From Anabaenopsis elenkinii CCIBt3563 (GTDB lineage: Bacteria > Cyanobacteriota > Cyanobacteriia > Cyanobacteriales > Nostocaceae): a stretch of DNA of 64,000 nt. The stretch is from the NCBI RefSeq assembly GCF_015245355.1, contig NZ_CP063311.1:3801179-3865178 (forward strand), read 5' to 3'. How positions within the stretch are numbered: position 1 is the stretch's first letter; each line of letters starts with the position of its first letter. Positions 34,609-44,188 of this stretch are shown here, piece by piece. Position numbers and translations under genes: made by a program. The notes below the pieces were generated by a model. That model made no database searches and had not been told where the DNA came from. It was given only the letters and a program-made list of their open reading frames with translations.

Positions 34609-36249
34609 CTACTGCTTGCTGATGGTCTGATAAATTAAATTTTGGGTGGGGTCAAGTTGGACGTTGTTCACTCCGTTGTGAGCAAATATATAATCTTTGG
34701 TTTGCCATAGGGGAATATAAGGCACATCATTGGCTACTTTCTCTTGAATTTCTCGCAAAATTGCCTCACGTGCTGCGGGGTTTTGCTCTTGGCGTTGTCG
34801 TGCAATTAGTTGATTCATGGTTTCGCTGTAGTAAAAGGAACCCTGACTTTGACTACCCCCATCTTGACACCCTTGAGCCTGGGAGCCTTTCTGACAAGAT
34901 AAGAATGGCTGTACATAATTATCTGGGTCTAAAAAGTCTGGATACCAGTCAACTAAAGCAGCGGGATATATACCCCGGGAAATGTCTTTAAAGAAGGTGG
35001 CGCTTTCTACATTATTAACTTCTATTTGTAGTAGTCCTCCCATTTCTCGATCAGCTAATGATTTGAGTGTTTGTGCGGCTAAACTGCGATTAGCTGAGGT
35101 GGAGGGGTGCCAAATTTGCACCTTAGCGGGGTTTTCTGGGGAGAAACCCGCTGCGGTTAATAATTCTTGAGCTTTTTGAAAGTTACCATCCCCATATTTC
35201 TGTTGAAATAGTGGCTGGGAAACTTTAAAGGTGGTAGGAATTATACTGTACAATGGGCTGGCTTGACCAAGTAAAACTCTTTGGTTTAAAAGTTGACGGT
35301 CAATCATGGCAGCTAGAGCAGCTCGCACCTCTGGTTGATCTACGGGCGGCTGATTGCGGTTCAAGACCATATAACTCACTACGCTACCCTCGGCGGTAAT
35401 ATTTTGCCAATCGCCTTTTTCTCCTCCCGCTTCTAAGCTGCGGATTTGGTCTGGTTGTAGGGATAGATAGGCTATATCTACTGTACCTGTACGGAAGGCG
35501 TTAAATAAATTGACTGAGCTGGTTTGAATTTGGATGTTAACCCCCTGATTGGCTGGTTTTTCACCCCAGTATTTCTCAAATACATCTAATCTCAGGGAAT
35601 CTGTGCCATATTCGGCTAACTTATATGGACCAGTCCCTACAAAGATATTGGGCTGAAATTTACCCGCCCCGATTTCGTAAGCGTTGGGTGATACTGCACA
35701 CAACCCAGAAAATGCTAATAGTGAGGGAAAAGCTGCAAATGGTCTTTTGAGCTTAATGGTTAACTCATAGTCATCTGTGGCTGTAACTGATTCTACTGTA
35801 TCCGCTAGTAAAAAAGATGGCTTACCTTTATTCTCCAGGAATCGCCTCATACTAAATTCCATAGCTTGGGCGTTGAAGGGGGTATCATCGTGAAACAGGA
35901 CTCCCTGACGGAGAGCAATGGTGTAGGTTAAACCATCGGCGGTGACTTGGGGTAATGCTGTTGCTAATTGGGGTTTAATTTCTGTGCTACCTGGTTCATA
36001 AGTGTACAGGCGATCGCTCATATTGAACACTAAACCCAAGGAAGCCAACTCGTAGGTATCGGCAGGGTCGAGGGTTCTGGGTTTGAGGGTTGTACCAACA
36101 GTTATCCGTCCGTCACCAGTACCAGGGGATAAAGTCCCTGTCTGTCGGTTAGGAGCGCAACTTACAACTAAAAGTAGACACAGACAAAACAACAAGAAAA
36201 ATTTTGTCATGCCTCTCCATCGTCTCACAGGCAAGGGAAACCAGATCAT
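34609..36249 (-). CDS. ABC transporter solute-binding lipoprotein, family 5 (peptide type)
   Basis: About 546 residues from ATG 36249 (ATG 36279 and 36210 are in frame). A signal with basic n-region 'PVRRWRGMTK' and lipobox 'LVVSC' makes Cys the lipid-anchored first residue. SBP_bac_5 features are 'TLDPADTYELASLGLVFNM', 'LPQVTADGLTYTIALRQGVLFHDD', 'VGTGPYKL' and 'PDFLDPDNYVQPFL'. It binds peptides or related cargo outside the cell and passes them to the permease downstream. Cargo unknown. Confidence 0.92.
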   Translation of the reverse strand: MIWFPLPVRRWRGMTKFFLLFCLCLLLVVSCAPNRQTGTLSPGTGDGRITVGTTLKPRTLDPADTYELASLGLVFNMSDRLYTYEPGSTEIKPQLATALPQVTADGLTYTIALRQGVLFHDDTPFNAQAMEFSMRRFLENKGKPSFLLADTVESVTATDDYELTIKLKRPFAAFPSLLAFSGLCAVSPNAYEIGAGKFQPNIFVGTGPYKLAEYGTDSLRLDVFEKYWGEKPANQGVNIQIQTSSVNLFNAFRTGTVDIAYLSLQPDQIRSLEAGGEKGDWQNITAEGSVVSYMVLNRNQPPVDQPEVRAALAAMIDRQLLNQRVLLGQASPLYSIIPTTFKVSQPLFQQKYGDGNFQKAQELLTAAGFSPENPAKVQIWHPSTSANRSLAAQTLKSLADREMGGLLQIEVNNVESATFFKDISRGIYPAALVDWYPDFLDPDNYVQPFLSCQKGSQAQGCQDGGSQSQGSFYYSETMNQLIARQRQEQNPAAREAILREIQEKVANDVPYIPLWQTKDYIFAHNGVNNVQLDPTQNLIYQTISKQ

Positions 36250-36309
36250 ATGATTGAGATTGTTAGATTTAGGGGTCAACTATCATACTATGATATCTAG
36301 GTGAAATAC

Positions 36310-36615
36310 TTAACTATGGGCAACATAGTAAGTTGTTGCAGTTTCAAGAGTCCCAATTACACCTTGCAAACAAGGCCACCAATTAGTTACACTTTTTAAA
36401 ACATTCTCATTTTCTGCTTGGCAATTGCTTAGACGCTCAAAAAGTTGCTTACTTAAGAGTGGCATTTCCCGATGTGCCAACGTTTTACAGACGTTTGGCT
36501 GGCTACTCAAACACCAGTGAGGAATTTCCCTAGAGAAAATCTCAGACATCGAGGCGATCGCCGATTTTGTAGAGTCAAATTTCCCAGCGTCTGAAAATAT
36601 TGCCAAACTAGCCAT
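36310..36615 (-). CDS. Doubtful small protein upstream of psbB
   Basis: 101 residues from ATG 36615 (TTG 36681 possible). It has 'SLAIFSDAGKFDSTKSAIAS', several Cys and Trp, and ends 'TATTYYVAHS'. The amino-acid mix is plausible, but no family is recognised and it lies in the 500-nt region upstream of psbB. The strand is opposite to psbB. It may be a real small gene or a chance frame. Confidence 0.35.
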   Translation of the reverse strand: MASLAIFSDAGKFDSTKSAIASMSEIFSREIPHWCLSSQPNVCKTLAHREMPLLSKQLFERLSNCQAENENVLKSVTNWWPCLQGVIGTLETATTYYVAHS

Positions 36616-36825
36616 AGTGTCTGAGTTAATCCAGGCTAATCTGTGGTTAAATTCAAGAGACTGGCAATAAAAAAAACTCAAAGAGTTTGCTGAATGACGG
36701 TAAGACAGCGCCGCAGAAGGATAAACTCCGCCGCAGCGACTGCAAACCTTAAACGGTTCCGTCCCTCAGAACCTCGGTAAGAAAATTGCTTTGTAAACAT
36801 AATTCATCGAGGAGGAGCGTAGTCG

Positions 36826-38355
36826 ATGGGACTACCTTGGTACCGAGTACATACAGTCGTTCTGAATGATCCAGGACGGTTGATTTCTGTACACTTGATG
36901 CACACAGCCCTAGTTGCAGGCTGGGCTGGTTCGATGGCATTGTACGAACTAGCTATTTATGACCCCAGTGATCCGATTCTTAACCCCATGTGGCGTCAAG
37001 GTATGTTCGTCCTACCTTTCATGGCCCGTTTAGGCGTTACCGAATCCTGGGGTGGTTGGAGCGTCACCGGTGGACCTGCAAGCGACCCTGGTTTCTGGTC
37101 TTTTGAAGGTGTAGCCGCCGCTCACATCGTCCTTTCTGGTCTGTTATTCCTAGCTGCTGTTTGGCACTGGGTTTACTGGGATTTGGAACTATTTAGAGAT
37201 CCTCGTACTGGTGAACCTGCTTTAGATTTGCCAAAAATGTTTGGCATTCACTTGTTCTTATCCGGTCTACTTTGTTTTGGCTTTGGTGCTTTCCACCTCA
37301 CTGGACTATTTGGCCCGGGGATGTGGGTTTCCGATGCTTACGGGATCACAGGTAGCATTCAGCCAGTAGCCCCTGAATGGGGTCCGGCGGGTTTCGACCC
37401 ATTTAACCCGGGTGGTGTTGTGGCTCACCATATCGCCGCTGGGGTAGTTGGTATTATTGCTGGTTTATTCCACCTAACAGTTAGACCCCCCGAACGGCTA
37501 TACAAAGCCCTACGGATGGGTAACATTGAAACCGTACTTTCTAGCAGTATTGCGGCGGTATTCTTCGCAGCATTTGTAGTTGCTGGTACTATGTGGTACG
37601 GTAACGCTACCACCCCCATTGAACTGTTTGGACCGACTCGTTATCAGTGGGATCAAAACTACTTCACTCAGGAAATTGAGCGTCGCGTCCAAACCAGCCT
37701 GGCTGAAGGCGCTACCCTCTCAGAAGCTTGGAGAGCAATTCCTGAAAAACTGGCTTTCTATGATTATGTCGGCAATAGCCCAGCTAAAGGTGGTCTATTC
37801 CGTACAGGTCCCATGGTCAAGGGTGATGGTATCGCCCAATCTTGGCAAGGTCACGCGGTATTCAAAGATGGTGAAGGTCGGGAATTGACCGTGCGTCGTC
37901 TGCCTAACTTCTTTGAAACCTTCCCAGTGATATTGACCGATGCTGATGGAGTCATCCGCGCGGATATTCCTTTCCGTCGGGCAGAATCCAAGTATAGCTT
38001 TGAACAAACTGGTGTGACCGTTAGCTTCTATGGCGGTGACCTAGATGGTCAAACCTTTACAGATCCAGCGGATGTGAAGAAGTACGCCCGTAAGGCTCAA
38101 GGTGGCGAAATCTTTGATTTCGACCGGGAAACTTTGAACTCCGACGGTGTATTCCGTACCAGCCCCAGAGGTTGGTTTACCTTCGGACACGCTGTATTTG
38201 CTCTGCTGTTCTTCTTTGGTCACATCTGGCATGGTTCTCGGACAATCTACCGAGACGTATTTGCCGGTGTTGATGCTGACCTGGAAGAACAAGTTGAGTG
38301 GGGTCTGTTCCAGAAAGTGGGTGACAAGACTACCCGTGTACGTAAGGAAGCGTAA
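36826..38355 (+). CDS. psbB: Photosystem II CP47 chlorophyll a-binding protein
   Basis: 509 residues, the family length. It begins [18 protein letters not shown]. Six membrane helices carry the chlorophyll-binding His residues, e.g. '[13 protein letters not shown]', 'HFFLSG'-type loops, '[10 protein letters not shown]', '[16 protein letters not shown]'. It is the core antenna of photosystem II in the thylakoid. The ribosome site is gaggaggag 11 nt before ATG. psbT follows 174 nt downstream, the usual cyanobacterial order. Confidence 0.99.
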   Translation: MGLPWYRVHTVVLNDPGRLISVHLMHTALVAGWAGSMALYELAIYDPSDPILNPMWRQGMFVLPFMARLGVTESWGGWSVTGGPASDPGFWSFEGVAAAHIVLSGLLFLAAVWHWVYWDLELFRDPRTGEPALDLPKMFGIHLFLSGLLCFGFGAFHLTGLFGPGMWVSDAYGITGSIQPVAPEWGPAGFDPFNPGGVVAHHIAAGVVGIIAGLFHLTVRPPERLYKALRMGNIETVLSSSIAAVFFAAFVVAGTMWYGNATTPIELFGPTRYQWDQNYFTQEIERRVQTSLAEGATLSEAWRAIPEKLAFYDYVGNSPAKGGLFRTGPMVKGDGIAQSWQGHAVFKDGEGRELTVRRLPNFFETFPVILTDADGVIRADIPFRRAESKYSFEQTGVTVSFYGGDLDGQTFTDPADVKKYARKAQGGEIFDFDRETLNSDGVFRTSPRGWFTFGHAVFALLFFFGHIWHGSRTIYRDVFAGVDADLEEQVEWGLFQKVGDKTTRVRKEA

Positions 38356-38529
38356 GCAATTCCTTTGATTTCTGGGGAATTAGGGACTGGGGAACGGGTT
38401 TTCTCCTACCCCCTAGCCCCACCACCTACCCCTAAAAAAGAGGCTTGATGGCTGGCAATTAGCCCCAAAAGTCGTCAAATAACAATAAACCATGATTACT
38501 AACTAATTAATCACGCAGGAGCTTTTAAT

Positions 38530-38637
38530 ATGGAAAGCGTTGCATATATCTTGATTTTGGCTTTGGCTATAGGAGTTCTTTTCTTTGCGATCGCATTCCG
38601 CGAACCCCCCCGCATCCAAAAGAAAGAAGAAAAATAA
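38530..38637 (+). CDS. psbT: Photosystem II reaction centre protein PsbT
   Basis: 35 residues: [20 protein letters not shown] and then [15 protein letters not shown], a single membrane helix with a basic/acidic tail, the classic PsbT. It stabilises the PSII dimer interface. An aggagct ribosome site lies 6 nt before ATG. Confidence 0.97.
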   Translation: MESVAYILILALAIGVLFFAIAFREPPRIQKKEEK

Positions 38638-38681
38638 ACTGCTCTTACCGGAATGTTAAGGGCATTTAAATCTTAATTATT

Positions 38682-38724
38682 CGCCGAGCACACCATGTTT
38701 TGCTCGGCGGATATGTCATTTTTT
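38682..38724 (+). terminator. Intrinsic terminator after psbT
   Basis: cgccgagca (38682-38690) pairs with tgctcggcg (38701-38709) around a 10-nt loop, then cattttttc at 38716-38725. Placed 45 nt after psbT. The rest of the gap to 38939 is AT-rich promoter/leader for rps1 with nothing else seen. Confidence 0.88.
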
Positions 38725-38939
38725 CAATACCCAGGCACTGTTAAATAAGCATAAAAAAATTATTGCAGTCATAAAATAATGTGATATCATTTAATATCTG
38801 GGAGTTAATATGTGTTAATACCAGCTTTTCTAAGCTAATATAAAAAAAAGATGTAGGTGTACCCGCCGCCTAGTGCCTTGCATATACATCACGCCTATGC
38901 CACAAACTTTACGGAGACTAGAACCAGGAACAAATCAGC

Positions 38940-40022
38940 ATGGTCAATCAGAACTTAACCGCTACAGAAATTGGATTCACTCACGAAGATTTCGCTGCTC
39001 TACTTGATAAGTATGACTATCACTTTAGCCCCGGGGATATTGTACCGGGTACAGTATTCAGTATAGAGCCGCGCGGCGCTCTGATTGACATAGGTGCTAA
39101 AACAGCAGCCTACATACCTATACAAGAAATGTCTATTAACCGGGTTGATGCCCCGGAAGAAGTTTTACAATCCAACGAAACCAGAGAATTTTTCATCCTC
39201 ACCGATGAAAACGAAGATGGTCAGCTAACCCTTTCTATTCGTCGAATCGAATACATGCGGGCTTGGGAACGTGTGCGACAGCTACAAGCAGAAGATGCCA
39301 CTGTTCGCTCCGGTGTATTTGCTACTAACCGCGGTGGTGCATTAGTTCGCATTGAAGGATTACGCGGCTTTATCCCCGGTTCTCACATTAGTACCCGCAA
39401 AGCCAAGGAAGAATTGGTAGGGGAAGAACTACCATTAAAATTCTTAGAAGTGGACGAAGAACGCAACCGCCTAGTTCTGTCCCATCGTCGAGCCCTGGTT
39501 GAACGCAAGATGAACCGCCTAGAAGTATGCGAAGTGGTCATCGGTACTGTTCGCGGTATCAAACCATACGGTGCATTTATCGACATTGGTGGCGTGAGCG
39601 GACTGCTACACATTTCGGAAATCTCTCACGAGCATATTGATACACCTCACAGCGTATTTAACGTCAATGATGAAGTCAAAGTTATGATCATTGACTTGGA
39701 TGCAGAAAGAGGTCGCATTTCCCTTTCTACTAAGCAGCTGGAACCAGAACCCGGTGACATGATTAAAAACCGTGATTTGGTTTATGATAAAGCCGAAGAA
39801 ATGGCAGTTAAGTATCGCGAGCAGATGTTAGCTAAACAGCAAGGTATTACTGCTGCGCCTACCGAAGCTGAGGAGGTTGTGGGTGCTGAGGAAGCGCTAG
39901 AAGCTACAGTAGAAGCTCCAGCAGCAGAAGCAGTATTAGATGTAACTACAATAGAGGCGGAAGCCCCAGTAGCAACAGAAATTGAAGACGAGATTACCGC
40001 CGCTGTGGAACAGGAAGGCTAA
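38940..40022 (+). CDS. rps1: 30S ribosomal protein S1
   Basis: 360 residues. Three S1 (OB-fold) domains at about 28-105, 115-180 and 195-265 ('GDIVPGTVFSIEPRGALIDIG', 'GVFATNRGGALVRIEGLRGFIPGS', 'GTVRGIKPYGAFIDIGGVSGLLH'). Cyanobacterial S1 has three such domains. A long Ala/Glu-rich acidic tail follows. It binds mRNA at the 30S subunit. No SD-like site is strong before ATG. Confidence 0.95.
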   Translation: MVNQNLTATEIGFTHEDFAALLDKYDYHFSPGDIVPGTVFSIEPRGALIDIGAKTAAYIPIQEMSINRVDAPEEVLQSNETREFFILTDENEDGQLTLSIRRIEYMRAWERVRQLQAEDATVRSGVFATNRGGALVRIEGLRGFIPGSHISTRKAKEELVGEELPLKFLEVDEERNRLVLSHRRALVERKMNRLEVCEVVIGTVRGIKPYGAFIDIGGVSGLLHISEISHEHIDTPHSVFNVNDEVKVMIIDLDAERGRISLSTKQLEPEPGDMIKNRDLVYDKAEEMAVKYREQMLAKQQGITAAPTEAEEVVGAEEALEATVEAPAAEAVLDVTTIEAEAPVATEIEDEITAAVEQEG

Positions 40023-40383
40023 TAACTAGCTAGTGATTTGCTAACTTTCTTTCATTAATGCTCTTGTTAAAACCAGGTTGAAAAAAATCCTGTTCACAAA
40101 AGTCTCAAACATCAAGCCGAGAAGCAAGGTCTTGTTATAGAGTGAGATTCAGGAATTTTCAAACAGGTGCGCGGGAAATTTATCTGGAGTGTATTGCTTG
40201 ATAAGCCTTGGTTGAGAGACAATCTTAACTTATGTATTTGTTAGCTTTAGTTAGCAAAAAAGTAGCGGTGAAACCCTGTTATCTTAGATGAGCAAAAGTG
40301 CAGAACTCCCATGCTTATGGCTATAAACATGGGAGTTTTTTGCTATATTCCCGACTACAAAATGTTTATTGAGGTGAAATAGT
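40023..40383. other. Gap with rho-independent terminator at 40304-40343
   Basis: The stem aactcccatg (40304-40313) pairs with catgggagtt (40328-40337), followed by six T. This sits 280 nt after rps1 and 40 nt before the HAD gene, so it may end a leader RNA or a small RNA that begins in this gap. No gene is seen. Confidence 0.75.
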
Positions 40384-41118
40384 TTGGTAAATATTAAATG
40401 TAGAAATATTAGTTTTTCTCATATCCAGGCCATTTTTTTTGATAAAAATGGTACATTGGAGAACTCAGAAGCCTATTTGCGATCGCTCGGACAAAAAGCA
40501 GCGCGGATCATAGATGCCCAAATACCCGGTATTGGGGAACCCTTATTAATGGCTTTTGGGATCAACAGAGATACCCTAGACCCAGCGGGTTTAATGTCCG
40601 TAGCTAGTCGCAGGGAAACAGAAATCGCCGCAGCTGCATATATTGCCGAAACTGGGAGAGGATGGTTTGAGTCTTTAACAATAGCTCGCAAATCCTTAGA
40701 GGAAGCCGAAAAATATCTGAGTACCACTCCTGCGCCACTATTTCCAGGTAGTTTGGAGCTATTACAATCCTTATCAGCTACAGGAATCAAACTGGGGATA
40801 ATTTCCGCCGCCACCACAGCGGAAGTTAGTGATTTTGTCACCAGATACCAATTAAATGATTACATCCAGGTACAAACAGGAGTGGATGACGGACCGAGTA
40901 AACCAGATCCCATCTTGTTTTTACAAGCTTGTCAGGCTTTGGGAGTGGAACCCGGTCATAGCCTGATGGTGGGGGATGCTGTTGGTGATATGCAAATGGC
41001 GCGTAATGCTCAAGCTGCTGGTTGTATTGGTATTACCTGGGTGGGTCAATCAGATCATGTCCAAGGTGCGGATGTGGTAATTAATCAACTAGACGAAATT
41101 CAAATTTTTGCAGATTGA
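40384..41118 (+). CDS. HAD family hydrolase with altered first motif
   Basis: 244 residues from TTG 40384. HAD features are motif I 'IFFDKNGTL' (Asp20, Asn22, Thr24), a cap region (about 30-110), motif III-type Lys in 'GPSKPDPILF', and motif IV 'LMVGDAVGDMQMA'. The second Asp of DxDGT is Asn here, which would weaken the acid/base step of phosphatases. Function unknown. The next gene is a broken Uma2 copy. Confidence 0.85.
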   Translation: MVNIKCRNISFSHIQAIFFDKNGTLENSEAYLRSLGQKAARIIDAQIPGIGEPLLMAFGINRDTLDPAGLMSVASRRETEIAAAAYIAETGRGWFESLTIARKSLEEAEKYLSTTPAPLFPGSLELLQSLSATGIKLGIISAATTAEVSDFVTRYQLNDYIQVQTGVDDGPSKPDPILFLQACQALGVEPGHSLMVGDAVGDMQMARNAQAAGCIGITWVGQSDHVQGADVVINQLDEIQIFAD

Positions 41119-41132
41119 GCTATGATTGGTGA

Positions 41133-41324
41133 TTTCTCTATCAAGCCGGAATTACAGATTATTGGGTGCTAGATATAACTAGCCGTCAATTACACGTTTT
41201 TCGGGAACCCACTCACTCAGGGTATGAAAGCGCAGTGATTTTGTCAGAAGATGCGACTATTTCGCCCTTAGCGTTTCCTGATTTACAAATTGTGGTTTTA
41301 GAAATGCTCCCACCAGTTAAGTAA
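41133..41324 (+). pseudogene. Uma2 family gene remnant (C-terminal end)
   Basis: An open frame without start reads 'LYQAGITDYWVLDITSRQLH' then 'VFREPTHSGYESAVIL' then 'ISPLAFPDLQIVVLEML' to TAA 41324. This matches the C-terminal third of Uma2 proteins. The core and N-terminus are gone. Confidence 0.75.
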
Positions 41325-41333
41325 TATTTACCA

Positions 41334-41954
41334 TCAACTCTCAGATGGTTTAGCAAAAATTGTCAGCAAAACTGGCCCTAATAAATAGTGGTGACTCACA
41401 GACAATAATCCCGCCGATGAGCCAAAAAGTTGACGCTGTTGAGGGCTATAAAATCTTATGCTCCCATGAGACATTGGTAAAACTTGGGGATCTGTCTGTT
41501 TGGTGGTGGTAATGTCCACTAAATAGAACCGCCCACCAGGAGAAAGCACCCGCGCTACTTCCCTTAGTACCTGCTCAGGTTGCAAATAGTGTAAGAAGCT
41601 GATACTACTAAATACAGCATCAAACTGACCTTCGCCAAATGGTAAAGATTCCGCTTGGCCTTGAATATAAATTAAACGTGGACGGTGGCGATCGCTCTGT
41701 CTGGCCATCCGCAACATTTCTGGAGACAAATCTAAACCAGTACCACGGACATCAGGAAACTTACTGAGTAATCGGTTCAGGAGTTTTCCAGTACCACAGC
41801 CAATATCAAGTAGATTAGCTCCCTGGGGTAAATCCACATACTCCAATAACCGCTTGTGGATAGCTTGGTAAATTACCGAAGGAAAAAGCCAATCATACCT
41901 GGGTGCCCATTGATCAAACAGGCGCTTTTTGTTCTTCAAAAAGTTAGAAGTCAT
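41334..41954 (-). CDS. Class I SAM-dependent methyltransferase
   Basis: 206 residues. The Rossmann methyltransferase motifs are 'LLDIGCGTGKLLNRLL', 'GTGLDLSPEML', and 'FDAVFSSISFLHYLQPEQVLREVARVLSPGGRFYLVD' (motifs II-III, cited as a signature). It is in the ubiquinone/UbiE-like group by form. Substrate unknown. Divergent from arsM (217-nt gap). Confidence 0.85.
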   Translation of the reverse strand: MTSNFLKNKKRLFDQWAPRYDWLFPSVIYQAIHKRLLEYVDLPQGANLLDIGCGTGKLLNRLLSKFPDVRGTGLDLSPEMLRMARQSDRHRPRLIYIQGQAESLPFGEGQFDAVFSSISFLHYLQPEQVLREVARVLSPGGRFYLVDITTTKQTDPQVLPMSHGSIRFYSPQQRQLFGSSAGLLSVSHHYLLGPVLLTIFAKPSES

Positions 41955-42171
41955 ACATCAATCACCCTCTCAAGTATTACTCATTGCAGGGGTAGATGCA
42001 ACCAGTGGGGAAAACATGAATAATTATCCGAATCTGGTTCATGGTACCTGAAGAAATAACTAATCACAGATCAAAAGCAATAAATCTGCACTTGTTTGAT
42101 GTAAATAATGATTAGCTATATTAGGATGCAAAAGGCTACATCTACACATAATATATCAGACTAAAAATATA

Positions 42172-43140
42172 ATGACCTATCTAGAAACAGCAGCACAGTT
42201 TTACAGTCAAGTTGCACAAACGCCAGAAGTGGGACTGTGTTGTGTCCAAACTACACCCGTGCAACTCCCAGGGCTGAAAATTCCCCAGGAAATGCAGGAA
42301 ATGAACTATGGTTGTGGTACTACAGTTCACTATACTGAACTTTCTCACCAACCCACGGTGATGTATGTTGGTGTGGGTGGTGGGTTGGAAGCACTGCAAT
42401 TCGCCTATTTTTCTCGTTATCCAGGCGCTGTAATTGCCATTGAACCAGTTGCAGCTATGCGAGAAGCCGCAGCACGTAATCTAGAAATTGCTGCTAGAGA
42501 AAACCCCTGGTTTGACCCCAGCTTTGTAGAAATTCGGGAAGGCGACGCTTTTAATCTACCAGTAGATGATGCCAGCATCGATATTGTCGCCCAAAATTGC
42601 CTTTTTAACATTTTTGAGCCAGAAGACTTAATCCGTGCTTTAAAAGCCGCATATCGAGTGTTAAAACCAGGTGGACGCTTGCAGATGAGCGATCCCATTG
42701 CTACCCGGGCAATTCCTCCTCATTTACAACAGGATGAGCGACTACGTGCTATGTGTTTATCCGGCGCACTCACCTATGAGGAATATACTCAAAGTATCGT
42801 TAATGCCGGTTTTGGTCAAATTGAAATTCGCGCCCGCCGCCCTTACCGTCTGCTAGATTCCCACACTTATAACTTAGAAACACATCTCCTGTTAGAAAGT
42901 CTGGATTCTGTTGCTTTTAAAGTTGATATTCCCGAAGATGGCCCTTGTATATTTACAGGGAAAACGGCAATTTATGCTGGTATAGAATCTTGTTTTGATG
43001 ATGGTGCGGGACATCTGCTACAGCGTGGTGTTCCCGCGGCGGTCTGTGATAAAACTGCGGCTAAACTTGCCGCCTTTAATCCAGCAGAAATTCTCATCAC
43101 CGATTCTACCTGGTACTATAGCGGTGGTGGTTGCTGTTAA
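42172..43140 (+). CDS. arsM: Arsenite S-adenosylmethionine methyltransferase (arsenosugar type)
   Basis: 322 residues. N-terminal Cys pair 'GLCCVQT' and 'NYGCGTT'; SAM-binding 'VMYVGVGGGLEALQF'; a Cys in 'VAQNCLFNIF'; C-terminal 'YSGGGCC'. This matches the cyanobacterial ArsM that acts with ArsS to build arsenosugars. It methylates trivalent arsenic. A PiT permease and arsS follow, giving a functional unit. The start ATG fits. Confidence 0.92.
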   Translation: MTYLETAAQFYSQVAQTPEVGLCCVQTTPVQLPGLKIPQEMQEMNYGCGTTVHYTELSHQPTVMYVGVGGGLEALQFAYFSRYPGAVIAIEPVAAMREAAARNLEIAARENPWFDPSFVEIREGDAFNLPVDDASIDIVAQNCLFNIFEPEDLIRALKAAYRVLKPGGRLQMSDPIATRAIPPHLQQDERLRAMCLSGALTYEEYTQSIVNAGFGQIEIRARRPYRLLDSHTYNLETHLLLESLDSVAFKVDIPEDGPCIFTGKTAIYAGIESCFDDGAGHLLQRGVPAAVCDKTAAKLAAFNPAEILITDSTWYYSGGGCC

Positions 43141-43157
43141 CTCAAAACGCCCCAAAA

Positions 43158-44114
43158 ATGTTAATAATTAGTTTATTTTTAGCTACGCTTTTTTTAGCTT
43201 ATTCCCATGGAGCCAACGACAACTTTAAAGGTGTAGCAACACTGTTTGGTAGCCGCACAATCAGTTATCAAACAGCAATTTTATGGGCAAGTTTGACAAC
43301 TTTTGCTGGTGCTATAGCTGCGGTTTTCTGGGCAAGTACATTAGTACCAAAATTTACTGCTCAAGGTATATTTCCAGATGCGATCGCTAATGCACCAGAA
43401 ATTCATTTAGCTGTAGCCATCACCACGGGTTTAACCTTGCTATTTGGTGCGATCACAGGATTTCCCATTTCCACAACTCACACTATCACAGGTGCTATAC
43501 TGGGGGCCGGATTAGTAGCTATTGGACTCAAGGTTAACTTTGGTGCTTTGGGGAGCTTATTTATTTTACCCCTCTGTTTAAGTCCGATTATTGCTATTTG
43601 TTTAGCAGCAGGAACTCATCGCTGCTTCCAATACATCGGTTCTAAAATTAACCTGCAACCCCACGAAAAAATAGTTAACATTTGCCACTTGATCAGTGCT
43701 GGTATTATCAGTTTTAGCAGAGGTTTAAATGATACGCCTAAAATTGTTTCCCTAATTTTAATTATTGATTATTTTTCGGTTCAAGGAGGAATGCTGACCA
43801 TAGCAATGGCCATGGGACTAGGTGGTTTACTCAACTCCCAAAAAATTGCCGAAACTATGGGCGAAAAAATTGCCGACATCAATCACAATCAGGGATTATC
43901 TGCCAATGTGGTAACTGGTATCTTAGTCATAGCCTCTAGTTATTTTGGTCTACCTATTTCCACTACTCAAGTTTCAGTCAGTGCTATTTTTGGTGTAGGA
44001 CTCATTGACAACCAATCTAATTTCCAGGTTTTCTCTCAGATTTTATTATCCTGGGTTTTAACTTTACCTATTGCCATGATTATTAGTGGAATTACTTATA
44101 GATTATTACAATGA
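43158..44114 (+). CDS. Inorganic phosphate transporter, PiT family
   Basis: 318 residues from ATG 43158 (an in-frame GTG/TTG at 43131 overlaps arsM). About nine membrane segments. PiT signatures are 'YSHGANDNFKGVATLFGS' near the start and the inner 'RGLNDTPKIVSL' copy, plus 'GFPISTTHTITGA'. PiT permeases carry phosphate with H+ or Na+ and also let arsenate in. It lies between arsM (17 nt) and arsS (74 nt), so it probably works in arsenic/phosphate handling. Direction of transport unknown. Confidence 0.92.
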   Translation: MLIISLFLATLFLAYSHGANDNFKGVATLFGSRTISYQTAILWASLTTFAGAIAAVFWASTLVPKFTAQGIFPDAIANAPEIHLAVAITTGLTLLFGAITGFPISTTHTITGAILGAGLVAIGLKVNFGALGSLFILPLCLSPIIAICLAAGTHRCFQYIGSKINLQPHEKIVNICHLISAGIISFSRGLNDTPKIVSLILIIDYFSVQGGMLTIAMAMGLGGLLNSQKIAETMGEKIADINHNQGLSANVVTGILVIASSYFGLPISTTQVSVSAIFGVGLIDNQSNFQVFSQILLSWVLTLPIAMIISGITYRLLQ

Positions 44115-44188
44115 AAATAAAAAGTGCTACAAGTTAGATAAGCTTTGCATAAACCATAATAATATCAACTAATTTGGGAATATAAATA

